Positions 1 to 9,817 of a stretch of 64,000 bases of DNA are shown in pieces. The position numbers were made by a program, and so were the translations under genes. Within the stretch, counting starts at the first letter, position 1. The number at the start of each line of letters is the position of its first letter. This DNA comes from Tigriopus japonicus (Eukaryota; Arthropoda; Copepoda; Harpacticoida; Harpacticidae). The stretch covers positions 10,226,196 to 10,290,195 of the forward strand of contig CM021323.1 of assembly GCA_010645155.1 (NCBI GenBank), read 5' to 3'. A model generated the notes under the pieces. The model did not search any database. It saw only the letters and a program-made list of their open reading frames with translations, and was not told the origin of the DNA.

Positions 1-430
1 TCTTGGATGACAACTCCTAAATCCCTCATGGATGATACCTGCTCAATATCACAATCTCCATTGTCTTTGAGTGGAAAATCTAATTTTGATGTCCAATATG
101 TCATTGTGCGGAATTTCATCCCGTTCAATGACATATTTCTCTGGCCAACCCAAGAGTAGATTTTCTCCAAGTCCTCAACTAAACATTTCGAGTCCTGACC
201 ATTCCTTCCACAAACTAATTTTGTTTCATCAGCATGTGAAGAAATACTGGCTTTTGTTCTAAACTTCTGGAGTGGCACAATAAACAGAATAAACATGAGT
301 GGACCTAAGATGAACCTTGTGGAACACCTGACTTGAGATTAACGTGCCACTAAATGATCTTTCAACCTTAACCATTTGCTTCCTAACACTCTTGAAACTA
401 CCAATCCAATTCAGGACCTTACACTGGATC
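1..430 (-). mobile_element. Decayed non-LTR retrotransposon reverse transcriptase fragment
   Basis: Read on the minus strand, this stretch gives the typical LINE reverse transcriptase order: a GVPQGSS block (about 334-314), GPLMFILFIVPL, then a degenerate catalytic block HADETKL where active families have (F/Y)ADDTKL, then an LEKIYSWVGQRNMSLN segment and an RDLGVVI segment near position 1. The frame changes by one base between GVPQGSS and GPLM, and the second catalytic aspartate is replaced by glutamate, so this copy is dead. The element continues out of the window on its 3' side. The order of motifs fits the Jockey/CR1/I group; I cannot name the family. Confidence 0.72.
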
Positions 431-1085
431 CCAAACTTGATAATTTGAATTCATATCATAATTTGAGTTTATATTTGGTTCAATTTTAGCTTCAAATTCG
501 TTTTACAAGTTTGTTACTTTGCAGGTGTTTGATGTGATAACTATTGGGGTATTTAGTCACTCCTATTGGAAAAAATATCAAAGCAATTTGACTCCAAAAT
601 CAGTGGCTCATAAAAGCAAAAGTGAAATAACCAAAGTCTGAGGTTCTTCCTTGTACTTAATTCAGCATTTGTTTGAAAATTAATTACTCTTAAGATCCCT
701 AGATTTGCGTGCACGTACAACTGTGCAAGATGTAATGATCAAAAATAATGTCATTGACAGGAATAAAAGAGCAAAAAGAAGTGCTTTACTTGTCAAACTC
801 TGATTGACTATTAGAGAAAAAGATCCTTGTATAATGTAAGCTCAAACTAAAAGCCCCTCAATGTGTAGTTTCACGCCAAAAGGAAATTGGTAGCATGCAC
901 TAACTTGTCAAATTAACGTATGAAATCCTGAAAATTGGCCTCACACGTTGGTAGAAATATAACAGACGCAAATCCATCAAAGCCTCTGTTTCTAGGGTTA
1001 AGCGCAAAGCCGTTACAGATTTCATTGTCGATCCACTCTGGGTCACGGCAAATTTTCGTTCCGCATCCACTTCTTTTAGTGATCC
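431..1085. other. Intergenic DNA upstream of the acyl-CoA synthetase gene
   Basis: AT-rich sequence without a convincing reading frame. The last 100 bases become richer in GC and probably belong to the promoter of the downstream gene. No TATA box is obvious. Confidence 0.5.
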
Positions 1086-1798
1086 GTGATTAGTACTACT
1101 TCTGAATATGGCCTGATCGGAAACCTCGTGCTCGTTGTATTCCGTTACGTGCCTTGTTCTCTAGAACGGATTGAGGGAAGGAGAGGCGCGGTCCACCGGT
1201 TCGAGCCCCTCGCCCTCTCTCCCTTTCTCTCTCTCGTCTCTGGCCATAGAAGGTTCCCGCTCTGGCGTGCTTGATTTCTTTAAAGAAAGCAGGTTCTCGG
1301 TGGGCTCCATCAATAGAGAGAGAGAGAGAGCGAGTGAGCGACGTTCGCCGCCTCTGCCTCTGATTCTTTGCCGACTGAAACACTGAGTGAGTGAGTGAGT
1401 TAGTGAGTCAGCTCTAGAGGGATCAGCTTGAAGTGAACCAATGACCGAGTAAGCAACGATTTGACGGATCATCTTAACAATCTCGTCATCACAAGTTCGT
1501 TTCATCCGATTATTCATTTCTCGCCTTCGAGTCAATCTTCGTCGGGCGCTCCTCTTTGCGCCACCTATCCACCCACCCATCCTTCCTCAATCGGCCCAAG
1601 AAGAAAACCCGGGTTCGTTTAGTTTCGATCGATTTGCGATTTGGTCCAAACTCGTCGGGAGAGGCTTGAACCACCCTTCTTCCTCCCTTTTTTCTCTCTC
1701 TTTGTCTGTATCTGATTCTCACTGAATTGGTTTCACGGCCAATTGCTGACCCGTCCCACCCGTCGGCAGACAGACAGACTTCAAGCGCTTGGGTCATC
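1086..1798 (+). promoter_or_regulatory. Probable promoter/5' UTR of the acyl-CoA synthetase gene
   Basis: GC-rich and pyrimidine-rich tract directly upstream of the ATG at 1799, with CT/AG runs (about 1215-1235, 1315-1331) and a GAGT tetranucleotide run at 1384-1410. No ATG in frame with the coding region lies upstream of 1799 before an in-frame stop, so translation should begin at 1799. The transcription start was not resolved. Confidence 0.45.
1384..1410. repeat. (GAGT)n microsatellite in the 5' UTR
   Basis: Six to seven imperfect GAGT units. A very similar run occurs at 35283-35305 in the proposed first exon of another gene. Confidence 0.85.
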
Positions 1799-4157
1799 AT
1801 GAGCAGTGGCGGTGGCGGTTCTTCTTCCGGGAGCGGCGGTGCGGTGGCCCGCCGTGGCAATGGCAACTCTTGGGCTTTGCGGCCTCCGCCCCATCCCGTG
1901 TTGGACCAGCTCAGCGACACCATGGAGAACTTCATGGAAGACCCCTCGTCCTTGGCGGCCACCATCGGGGTGGGTCTAATCCAGACCGTGGTGTTCGTCT
2001 ACGATTTTCTGACCTACCCGTTGTACTACGCCGCGCAGGCGCCGTGGACGCGGGTGCGCGCCGGTCAGCGCGTGCGGGCCCATATCGCCCATCGCTCGGA
2101 ATCCGAGCTCCACGTGCGTCCCGAGCCCAAAAGTTGCGAGTCGCTCGAGGTGTTCAAAAAAGCCGGTATCCGCACCATGTTGGAGTGTTTCGAGTTCGCC
2201 GTGGCCAGTCATTCCCATAAGCGAATGGTGGGCACGCGGAAATTGCTCCGCGAGACCGACGAAGAGCAGCCCAATGGCAAGGTCTTCAAGAAGTGGGAGA
2301 TGGGCGACTACGAGTGGAAGTCCTACGTCGAGGTCGACGAGATCTCGTCTCAGTTTGGCAAGGGATTGCGCGAGATGGGCTTGCGACCTCGCGACAATAT
2401 CGCCATCTTTGCCGAGACCAAGGCCGAGTGGCTGATGTGCGCCATGGGCTGCTTCAAGCACAACTTTCCCTTAGTCACGCTCTACGCCAATTTGGGCGAG
2501 GAGGCCATTTCGCACGGCTTGAACCAGACCGAAGTCACCCACGTCATCACCACCCACGACCTCTTGCCCAAGTTCAAGAACGTGCTCCAACACACGCCCA
2601 CCGTCCAGCACGTTATCTTCATGGAAGACCAGCTCCACCCCACGGATCGTACCGGGTACAAGGACGGCGTCGAGATCGTCAGCTTCACCGAGGTTTGCCA
2701 GAAGGGCCGCCATTCCACGGCCCAAGGGTCGCGACCCACCGAGGATGATCCGGCCATTATTATGTACACTAGCGGCTCGACCGGCGTGCCCAAAGGCGTG
2801 ATTCTGCCCCACGAGGCCCTCATCACCACCATCAAGGCGTTTCATTTTGTGGTCGAACCGCCGAGGGAAGACGACATCTATTTGGGCTACTTGCCGTTGG
2901 CCCATATCCTGGAGATCACTTCAGAAATGACCATGTTTGTCCAGGGCATTCCCGTGGGCTACTCCTCGCCCAACACCATGATTGACGCCTCCACCAAAAT
3001 CAAGAAGGGCGATCGAGGCGATTGTTCGGTGTTGTCGCCGTCGCTCATGTGCGCCGTGCCGCTCGTGATTGACCGCATTTACAAGGGCATCCACGCCAAG
3101 ATCAACGCCAAGGGCGTGTTCTTCAAGAAGCTTATGGATTTCTTCTTCCGCTACAAGTCCTATTACCATCAGAAAGGCATGCGCACGCCCATCTTGGATG
3201 CCTTGGTGTTTCGGAAGTTCCGCGCTCTCGTGGGTGGGCGAATCCGCCTAATGCTTTCGGGCGGGGCCCCATTAGCCCCCGATACCCATGACATGGTCCG
3301 GAACGCATTCTCCCTGCCGCTAGTGGGCGGATATGGGCTGACCGAAACCTGCGCCTGCGCCACCATCATGGACAGTGACGAACTCTCCACTGGCAGAGTT
3401 GGACCGCCTCTTCAGGGCGTGGAGCTCAAACTCATTAACTGGGAAGAAGGCAACTACACCGTCAAAGACACACCCCGACCTCGAGGTAAGATTTAAGAAA
3501 AAAAAACAATAGATAACGTAATGACCAGGAGAACTCTATGTGTTCACAATCAATCCGTGTTTAGGCGAGATCGTGATTGGTGGAGGCAATGTGGCCACGG
3601 GCTATTACAAAATGGAGGAAAAGACCAAAGAAGAGTTCTACACGGACGAGAATGGGCGTCGCTGGTTCAAGACCGGCGACATTGGTGAGTATTGGGAGGA
3701 TGGCACCCTCAAGATCGTGGATCGCAAGAAGGATCTGGTCAAGCTACAATACGGCGAGTACGTGTCTCTGGGTAAGGTGGAGTCCATCCTCAAGACCTGT
3801 CCTCTAGTCGAGAACATTTGCATCTACGGCGAGTCCTCCGAGACGTTCTGCGTGGCCATTCTGGTGCCGGATCGAAACAAGGTCACGACCTTGGCCGAAT
3901 CGCTCGATTTGGACGTGTCCGGTGAATTTGAGACACTTTGTCAGGACAAGAAGCTAGTGAACGAGATCCTAAAGCAGATCTGCACCCACGGAAAAAAGGC
4001 CGGTCTCGAGCGATTCGAGCTTCCCGGGGCGTTGACTTTGACCTCGGAGCTTTGGACGCCCGAAAGCGGTCTCGTGACGGCGGCCTTTAAGTTGCGACGG
4101 AAGCCCATTAAGGATTACTATCAGAAGGAACTCAAAGAGATGTACAGTCATCAGTGA
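1799..4157 (+). CDS. ACSL4: Long-chain fatty acid-CoA ligase, ACSL3/ACSL4 type
   Basis: Exons 1799-3485 and 3565-4157 join across a 79-bp GT-AG intron (codon split CGA G|GC) to give 759 residues, slightly longer than vertebrate ACSL3/4 (about 710-720). The enzyme activates long-chain fatty acids to acyl-CoA using ATP at ER, lipid droplet or peroxisomal membranes. Visible: Ser/Gly-rich N terminus; one hydrophobic anchor at about residues 55-76 (IGVGLIQTVVFVYDFL); the ATP-binding P-loop YTSGSTGVPKGV at about 323-334; GYGLTETC at about 511-518; TGDIGEYW at about 599 and the hinge/signature DRKKDLVKLQYGEYV at about 614-628. In ACSL1/5/6 the anchor and signature differ, and the GEIVIGGGNVATGYYK block is typical of the ACSL3/4 branch; I cannot separate 3 from 4. 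I chose ATG 1799 because the upstream in-frame extension to 1727 begins with TTG. Both exons are GC-rich compared with the flanks. The 3' UTR follows directly. Confidence 0.95.
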
Positions 4158-5583
4158 ACCACCACCTACCCCTGAACGCATCACCAACCAAGGTCATTTC
4201 CTTCTGCCCCGATTTCACCCTCGTAAGCGTGATGATCTCTCAAGTATTGTTTCTCCTACTTTTTGTTCCGTAGATCTTGTTCGACCCTCTTCTTGTTACA
4301 CCCAATTCTTCAGAGCGATCTAGCTAGAGTCCTCAATCAAACATCATCACTACCATCCAGTTGATCACCCTCATCAAGCATATTCATTCATTCACTCATC
4401 AGAAAGGTCATGGTAATAACTGTTTTGACTGTCATTGCATCGTTGGAATCTTTCTGGAGGTTTTTTTTTCGCTATCAAATTAGCTCTCTCTCTCTCTTGT
4501 TCTTGGACAACTTTTATCGCTCGATCCTCAATACTTGTACTAGTACTCCTACCTAAACTTCTAATAACTTAATATGATTATGATAAATCGCTCATAAGAC
4601 GAATTTGAAGAAAACAACACCTATCTTAAACTAACAACCAAGCACGAGCTGGTAAATATGTTTGCTGTTGTCATTCTTTAGTGATTGCTGTTTTAGTGAT
4701 TGCCCAGAAAATCCATTTTCTCTAGAAATACACATCTTTTGATTGATCCCGATCATGTATTAACGACGCACTGAGAACGTGTCAAATGAGTAAGACTCCA
4801 CTTTGGTTTCATTCTTGAACTCGGCCTTCGTTATAGAAGATTGGGGAGATCCTTTAGTTCTAAGCCAATTCTTCCTGAAGATAAGAAAGAAGGCAGTTAT
4901 TTGCGCAGTGATAAAAGCTGTGTTTGTTAGTTCGCCAATTACGAGGCGCGATGCATTTTCGGAGAATCACGAAGCTAAATATGACGCAAATGTGATTCGG
5001 CGCATAAAACCTTACTAAAAGAGTTTTGACAAAAATGTGCTAAAAAGAGGCTTTTCCTGTATTTACTATTTGTTGAAAGGTTTCATGCTGTCTCGAAAAT
5101 CAGCAATTAATTCCAAACTGATTGTTGAGCGTTGGGTACAAATGCTTTCACGTGATCCAGTCTTTGCTCAAGCATGAGTGAAGGACTCGATTTCATTCTT
5201 CATTTAACTGTGTTTTTACAGAGCCACGTCATCCCACGGTTTCATCATCGTTGAGTGTCGTGTATTAGTGCACGCATGCAGTGATTCTAATGAAACTTGA
5301 GAGCCTCCGTTTCACTTACATGTGTTCCACTTGTGAGGGCTGGCCTTCGAGTTGGCCTTCCACGGTTTGCCGAGGCGTGTTTCGAATCCAACCCCGAGCC
5401 CCAACTTTCTTGGCTTCGGTTTGCGTGCACTTCACGGGTTCAAGACGAGCATGGAATAAAACAAAAATGACACCAGATCACATTGCCACACCGTAAAATA
5501 GTTTATTGACAGGTAGTAGAATCATCCTAACTCGGGAAAAAGAAAAAAAAACCGACGAGGGGTGAACAAAAAGGCCAAACAAA
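4158..5583. other. 3' UTR of the ACSL gene and convergent intergenic space
   Basis: The first several hundred bases (to perhaps 4.6 kb) are the likely ACSL 3' UTR, with a CT run at 4483-4498. No clear AATAAA was found there. The end of the interval (about 5490-5583) is the 3' UTR of the minus-strand BTB gene; TTTATT at 5502-5507 reads AATAAA on the minus strand and is a plausible polyadenylation signal. No gene seen between. Confidence 0.5.
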
Positions 5584-7473
5584 TCAATTGCTCTCCTCGG
5601 GCAAATTGTGGTACGAATCCTCGTCATAGCCTTCATAATCTTCATCATCCTCATAGGGATACATATCGGCGTCATCGCTTCGCATAACTTCATGACCAGC
5701 CGATCCCGTTCCATATTGATGCGACGATCCGGTTGGGTTCTGTGAATTTCCCGTTTGCGAGTCGTGCGAATACTCCTCTTCATACATATGCTCGTTGGGA
5801 TTAGGCGTCTCCAAATGATCGTGAGGCTCTTGTTTGACAATGGGAGGCAGATCAGATCCCGAACCTCGCGATGGACCCGCTCGAGAGGGCAAAACAACCC
5901 CGGCGGCTGGGCTGGAACGACCCGCCGGACCGCTTTCGCCTTCCAATTTCGTGATACTTAGGCCCTGTTTCCGATCCGTCGTGGGACGAGGACCACTGGA
6001 CTCCATGGATGAGATGGAGATCTTGCCGCCGAGCCGCATACCAATTTTCCGGATATCCGGCCGAACTCCTCGATTATTATACGGAGGCTCGGAATGCGCC
6101 TGAGGGTGGCGTAAGGCGTTTTTGACGCCCGATCGTGAAGTGCCGGCCAAATCTGATTGGCCAGGCAATAAATGAGGCCGGGATTGCGGGGGTCGTTGGG
6201 GTCCACGCGGGGTCCCCGCCCCATAGGGCCGAGGATCGAGCAATTCTTCGCCGGATGTCCCGGCACCACTCGTAACAGATGCCGCCGGATTAGTCGAGGA
6301 GTAGGCCGGCAACTTGTTGAATTTCTGGGCTTGGGCCTTAGGTCGGGTCATCTCGGGCGATGAAGCGTCCATGAGCTCGTTTTCGTTCAAGGGTAGGTCC
6401 GGATAACCCTCGGCGGGGTCGGGCTCCATGACCGAACTGCTAGCCTCTGGCTCTTTCACCTCAGCGAAACTGCCGTGCATGCGTTTGCAATGATTGATCA
6501 ACGTTTTCCGGGTCTTTAATACCTTGCCGCAGATATCGCAAGCGTGCTCTTGATCCACCGGTTCGGGTTCACGCTCAGCGGCATCGGCGGCCACCCCGGC
6601 CGCGGCAGCCCCTTCATCGCCTTCAACGTGATATAACTCCATATGCTCTTTAAAAGCGTCAACCCCCGGCAAACGACTGGGACATTTCGGACATTGAAGC
6701 GCGATCAAACGCGTTCCGGAGGCAGCGGCAGCGGCTCGATCGGCCGCGGAGCTTTTGCCGGTAGCGCTTTTAGTCGAGGCGGGTGTCGGGAAGGGCGCGG
6801 GCGCCGGCATATCGTCGTAGCTGTCGTCATAGTCGGTCTCGGGATGGACGTTGGCGGTCACGTTGCCGGAGGCAAGGTGGGGCTGTCGCGGCGAGGGTTG
6901 GCGGCCCGAACCCGAAGGTCCGGAGCCTCCGCGTCCGCGAGGCGAGGGTGAGGCGCGAGCCTGATGCGGGCGGGCGCGTTTGGCCGGTGAAGGTAGAATG
7001 GGCGGAGCGCGCGCCGCCGGTGTCGCCGTATTGGAGACGGGCTGGCGACGGACGTTCAGGCCGGGCGGGAGTTTGGGGATGGGCGGGCGGACTTTCTCTT
7101 CGAACAAGCCCTTGACCTTCATCATTTCGGCCAGTTTCATGAACGAGTCAATGTTCTCTTGGAGGACGCAGACCTCGCCGTTGTACATGAAGTCGATGAG
7201 ATTGGCCAGTTCGTTCAAGGAGACGTTGGGCGGCATGAGCAAAATGGGTTGAGGGGCCGGGTTTTGGGCCAAGATGCGTCGAAAGTAAGCCGAGGAGGCG
7301 GCCAAGATGACCCGGTGGGCCCGGATTTGTCCGCCGGCGGTCTCCTCATCGCAAGTGAGGGTGACATCGAGAAAGTGATCGTCTTGACGGAACTCTTGGA
7401 AGCATTGAGCGATATTGGATTGGAACTCGTTCCAACGGAGCACGTACGATTCGTGCGACGAGCCCATGGCCAT
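5584..7473 (-). CDS. BTB/POZ domain C2H2 zinc-finger transcription factor (tramtrack/broad type)
   Basis: One uninterrupted coding exon of 629 residues. The BTB domain (about residues 9-120) begins YVLRWNEFQSN and contains HFLDVTLTCDE, RAHRVILAASSAYFRRIL and LIDFMYNGEV, the arthropod TTK/BR-C style dimerisation domain. A long low-complexity Pro/Ser/Arg linker follows, then two C2H2 fingers: CPKC...HMELYH at about 261-282 and CDICGKVLKTRKTLINHCKRMH at about 312-333. The C-terminal half is disordered, with a VKQE sumoylation-type motif near 545 and an acidic Tyr/Asp/Glu-rich tail (about 590-629). It should act as a nuclear sequence-specific regulator; target genes cannot be read from this. The start is the first ATG after an in-frame TGA (7473); further upstream codons begin with TTG. 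The exact family member is not recognised. Confidence 0.93.
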   Translation of the reverse strand: MAMGSSHESYVLRWNEFQSNIAQCFQEFRQDDHFLDVTLTCDEETAGGQIRAHRVILAASSAYFRRILAQNPAPQPILLMPPNVSLNELANLIDFMYNGEVCVLQENIDSFMKLAEMMKVKGLFEEKVRPPIPKLPPGLNVRRQPVSNTATPAARAPPILPSPAKRARPHQARASPSPRGRGGSGPSGSGRQPSPRQPHLASGNVTANVHPETDYDDSYDDMPAPAPFPTPASTKSATGKSSAADRAAAAASGTRLIALQCPKCPSRLPGVDAFKEHMELYHVEGDEGAAAAGVAADAAEREPEPVDQEHACDICGKVLKTRKTLINHCKRMHGSFAEVKEPEASSSVMEPDPAEGYPDLPLNENELMDASSPEMTRPKAQAQKFNKLPAYSSTNPAASVTSGAGTSGEELLDPRPYGAGTPRGPQRPPQSRPHLLPGQSDLAGTSRSGVKNALRHPQAHSEPPYNNRGVRPDIRKIGMRLGGKISISSMESSGPRPTTDRKQGLSITKLEGESGPAGRSSPAAGVVLPSRAGPSRGSGSDLPPIVKQEPHDHLETPNPNEHMYEEEYSHDSQTGNSQNPTGSSHQYGTGSAGHEVMRSDDADMYPYEDDEDYEGYDEDSYHNLPEESN

Positions 7474-8330
7474 GAAAGGATGCCAGGCCAAGAATCAACC
7501 GAGGATAATCAAATAATCAACCGAGAGGTCACGGAGGAGGTCTTTGGGAGGATGGATACCCGATTAGAGTTTATTTGATGATGATGATGATGCCGAATGC
7601 ATGGCAATGGAATGGAATGGAGGAGGAGGAGGAGGTGAACTGGCCATGAATAATCATTCATTCACTCACTCACCTTGCGAAAGAACACGCCTGAAAAGGA
7701 AGAACCCGCGGAATGATATTTACATTATTATTCATGGATGAGGGGGTGGAACTCGGAGAGAGACAGGCCGACTGACTGAGGTTCATCCTGGATGAGCCGG
7801 ACTCTCTGAGGCGCGGCTACGCGTGTCTTACCTTGAACCCGTCCCCAGACTTGGAAATCCACCCGAATCAGTTCCATGGAAGCCGCCGTCGTCGTGGCAC
7901 TCATGAGTCCTCGTTCCACGTACAAATGGGAAACGATCAAGGGGGATCAAAGATGGACGGTGACAAAGTAAGTCAACGAGGTATAAGGATGAGGCTGAGG
8001 GGGATGGTGGCCGCAATATGGAAACCAAGAAACTAACGACCCAATGTCAATCCAATCCAAACACAAACGACGCAAAGACGATAGGAGAAAAAGAGAGACA
8101 AGAGAGAGACAGAGAGAGAGTATCGTCGGTAAAAAGTATCGAAATTTTAGTACATAGAGCGGCGGCGACAGCTGACCAGTACTGGAGAGGCGGACGGAGA
8201 TGGCAGGACGTTCTTTTTCTCTCAGCGATGGGGACTTCGAAATTGAAAAGACAAGTTGTGCTCCCAACTTTCGAGTTGGCCAGCGGTTGGCAGTGCTGCC
8301 ATTTTTGACTCGGACTTGATTTCTCTCGCC
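7474..8330 (-). promoter_or_regulatory. 5' UTR exon(s) and promoter of the BTB gene
   Basis: Two good minus-strand splice donors are visible: CTTTCGCAAG|GTGAGT ending at about 7674 and GGGTTCAAG|GTAAGA ending at about 7832. A plausible acceptor is CTCCCAAAG about 65-70 bases upstream of the ATG (about 7541). This suggests alternative non-coding first exons spliced to the coding exon. The sequence up to about 8330 is richer in GC and holds GAGA/CT runs (8086-8121), common in arthropod promoters. Confidence 0.4.
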
Positions 8331-8980
8331 TTGAAAGAATTCGGCCTGGTTGTCATTAGTGATGATCGGGGCAAATTTTACCAAATTTTGGTAAAAAATA
8401 TTATATGTGAAGTATTTTTTGTTATTATTTTGAGAAATAATGGATCGTAAATCAGATTTTTTGGGAATCATCCTTGCAGTTTTCTCATTAACTGTAATAC
8501 ATCCTAACCGCTTCTTTTCTTATTTTGATTTTCCCATGCTTTTTCCGGATCATGCCGAAATGAACGAGTTATCTCTTCAAATTTTGTTTAAAAATTAGCC
8601 CAATTTCGTAATGGAAGTGTGGGCTGAACTGGCTAGAGATGGGCCAGAACTAGCCTAGGGCGCTTCAGAGTTTCAATTGATTGTCAAAGGAAGCGAGTGA
8701 ATTAGTCTTAAGAATATTAATTAGGTTTTTGGAGGGTTAGTCTGAACTCTGACGCTACGCTAACCATGTTGGCTCTAGAATCTTCAGTTGAATTCATCCG
8801 CTTACACTTTTCCATTCTGGATGATGAATCCATAACACAGATTGTTTCAATTACATTGTAAATTATAATTTGCAAGTATCTGGTAGCTCCAAACCTAAAA
8901 TGAATATTTTTTTGTTATTAGTATAATACGTGAAGTTGGCTTGCTTCTTTTTCTTTTGGGGTGGGGGGGGGGGAGTGTTG
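8331..8980. other. AT-rich intergenic DNA
   Basis: No coding potential recognised. Contains the left copy of a 36-bp direct repeat (8849-8884) and a G-rich run at 8958-8973 next to the SINE 3' end. Confidence 0.5.
8849..8884 (+). repeat. Left copy of a 36-bp direct repeat flanking the SINE
   Basis: AATTACATTGTAAATTATAA and the following bases recur at 9338-9373 with about four differences, in the same orientation. Confidence 0.7.
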
Positions 8981-9207
8981 GTGCTAGGGTCGGAGGGTTG
9001 AGCCTCGCCCGGCCAACGAAGCCAGCCATCACATCGTCCAAATTGTTCCGATAGGCAATCTCATGTCTAGTATCAGAATGGTTCTCCGTCTGTGAGTGTG
9101 AATTAGCGTCTAAAAGTTTCCGTGAGAAAGGTTGGGGACGAGAATCGAACCTGGGACCTCTCTCACTTTAGGAAACTTCGCTAACCACGACGCCACGTCT
9201 CCTCCCC
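8981..9207 (-). mobile_element. tRNA-derived SINE, copy 1
   Basis: On the minus strand it shows a Pol III A box TGGCGTCGTGG (plus 9185-9195) and a B box GGTTCGATTCT (plus 9141-9151) with normal spacing, followed by a tail region ending GACCCTAGCAC. It matches the element at 21559-21793 over its whole length (roughly 85% by eye) in opposite orientation, which shows that it is a dispersed repeat and not a tRNA gene. No clear target duplication was seen at this copy. Confidence 0.85.
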
Positions 9208-9337
9208 TCATCATTCATTTTGACTGATAAACTAACCATTGTCAGAAATTTTCAAAGTCCCACGTTTTTCAAAAATCCGACATTATTTTGAATATTTTTC
9301 CATTTTCATAATCTTCGACAAAAATGAAGGATTTTGT

Positions 9338-9373
9338 AATTACATTGTAAAATTTAATTTGCAACTATCTGGT
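9338..9373 (+). repeat. Right copy of the 36-bp direct repeat
   Basis: Partner of 8849-8884; see that entry. The pair encloses the SINE plus about 230 further bases. Confidence 0.7.
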
Positions 9374-9387
9374 TGATAACAACTGTC

Positions 9388-9817
9388 GGTAATGGTGACG
9401 ATGAGAGGTCCGGTCGAAAGAAGCGAACCTGTGATACCAGAACTTTACGAACAAATCATGCCAAAAAATATCGAAAAGAGAGTCAAATTCGGCTAGATGG
9501 AAGCAAATTGATACTGTCATGCTTTGGTATTTCAGAAAACAAATTTGAGAAACCCAGGTTGTAATGAATCAAAGCAATTCAGATGTTCTACATAGAATAC
9601 TTTACTTACAAGAATGAATTTCAGATCAAAACTGCTTGTTTGAAAAATGAAAATTTTCCTTTAGGCCATACCTTAAGACGTTTTTCTTTCTGTTTTAAAA
9701 GTGGAACATATTAACATATTTAAAATAAAAGGCAAGTGTTTTCTGTTAATTGGCATTTGCCATTATTTAACTTGATTGTTGTTCTTTCGTCCGGACCTTA
9801 CATAGTCACCATTACCC
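9388..9817. mobile_element. Non-autonomous TIR element, about 430 bp
   Basis: The left end GGTAATGGTGACGATGAGAG continues GTCCGGTCGAAAGAA; the right end is its inverse complement with a few changes (TTCTTTCGTCCGGACC...GTCACCATTACC). TIRs are about 36 bp. The inside is AT-rich with no transposase. Superfamily not assigned and no convincing target duplication found. Confidence 0.6.

Noticed and set aside
1727..1798. Upstream 24-codon extension of the acyl-CoA synthetase
   Set aside because: It begins with TTG, not ATG; the first in-frame ATG is 1799.
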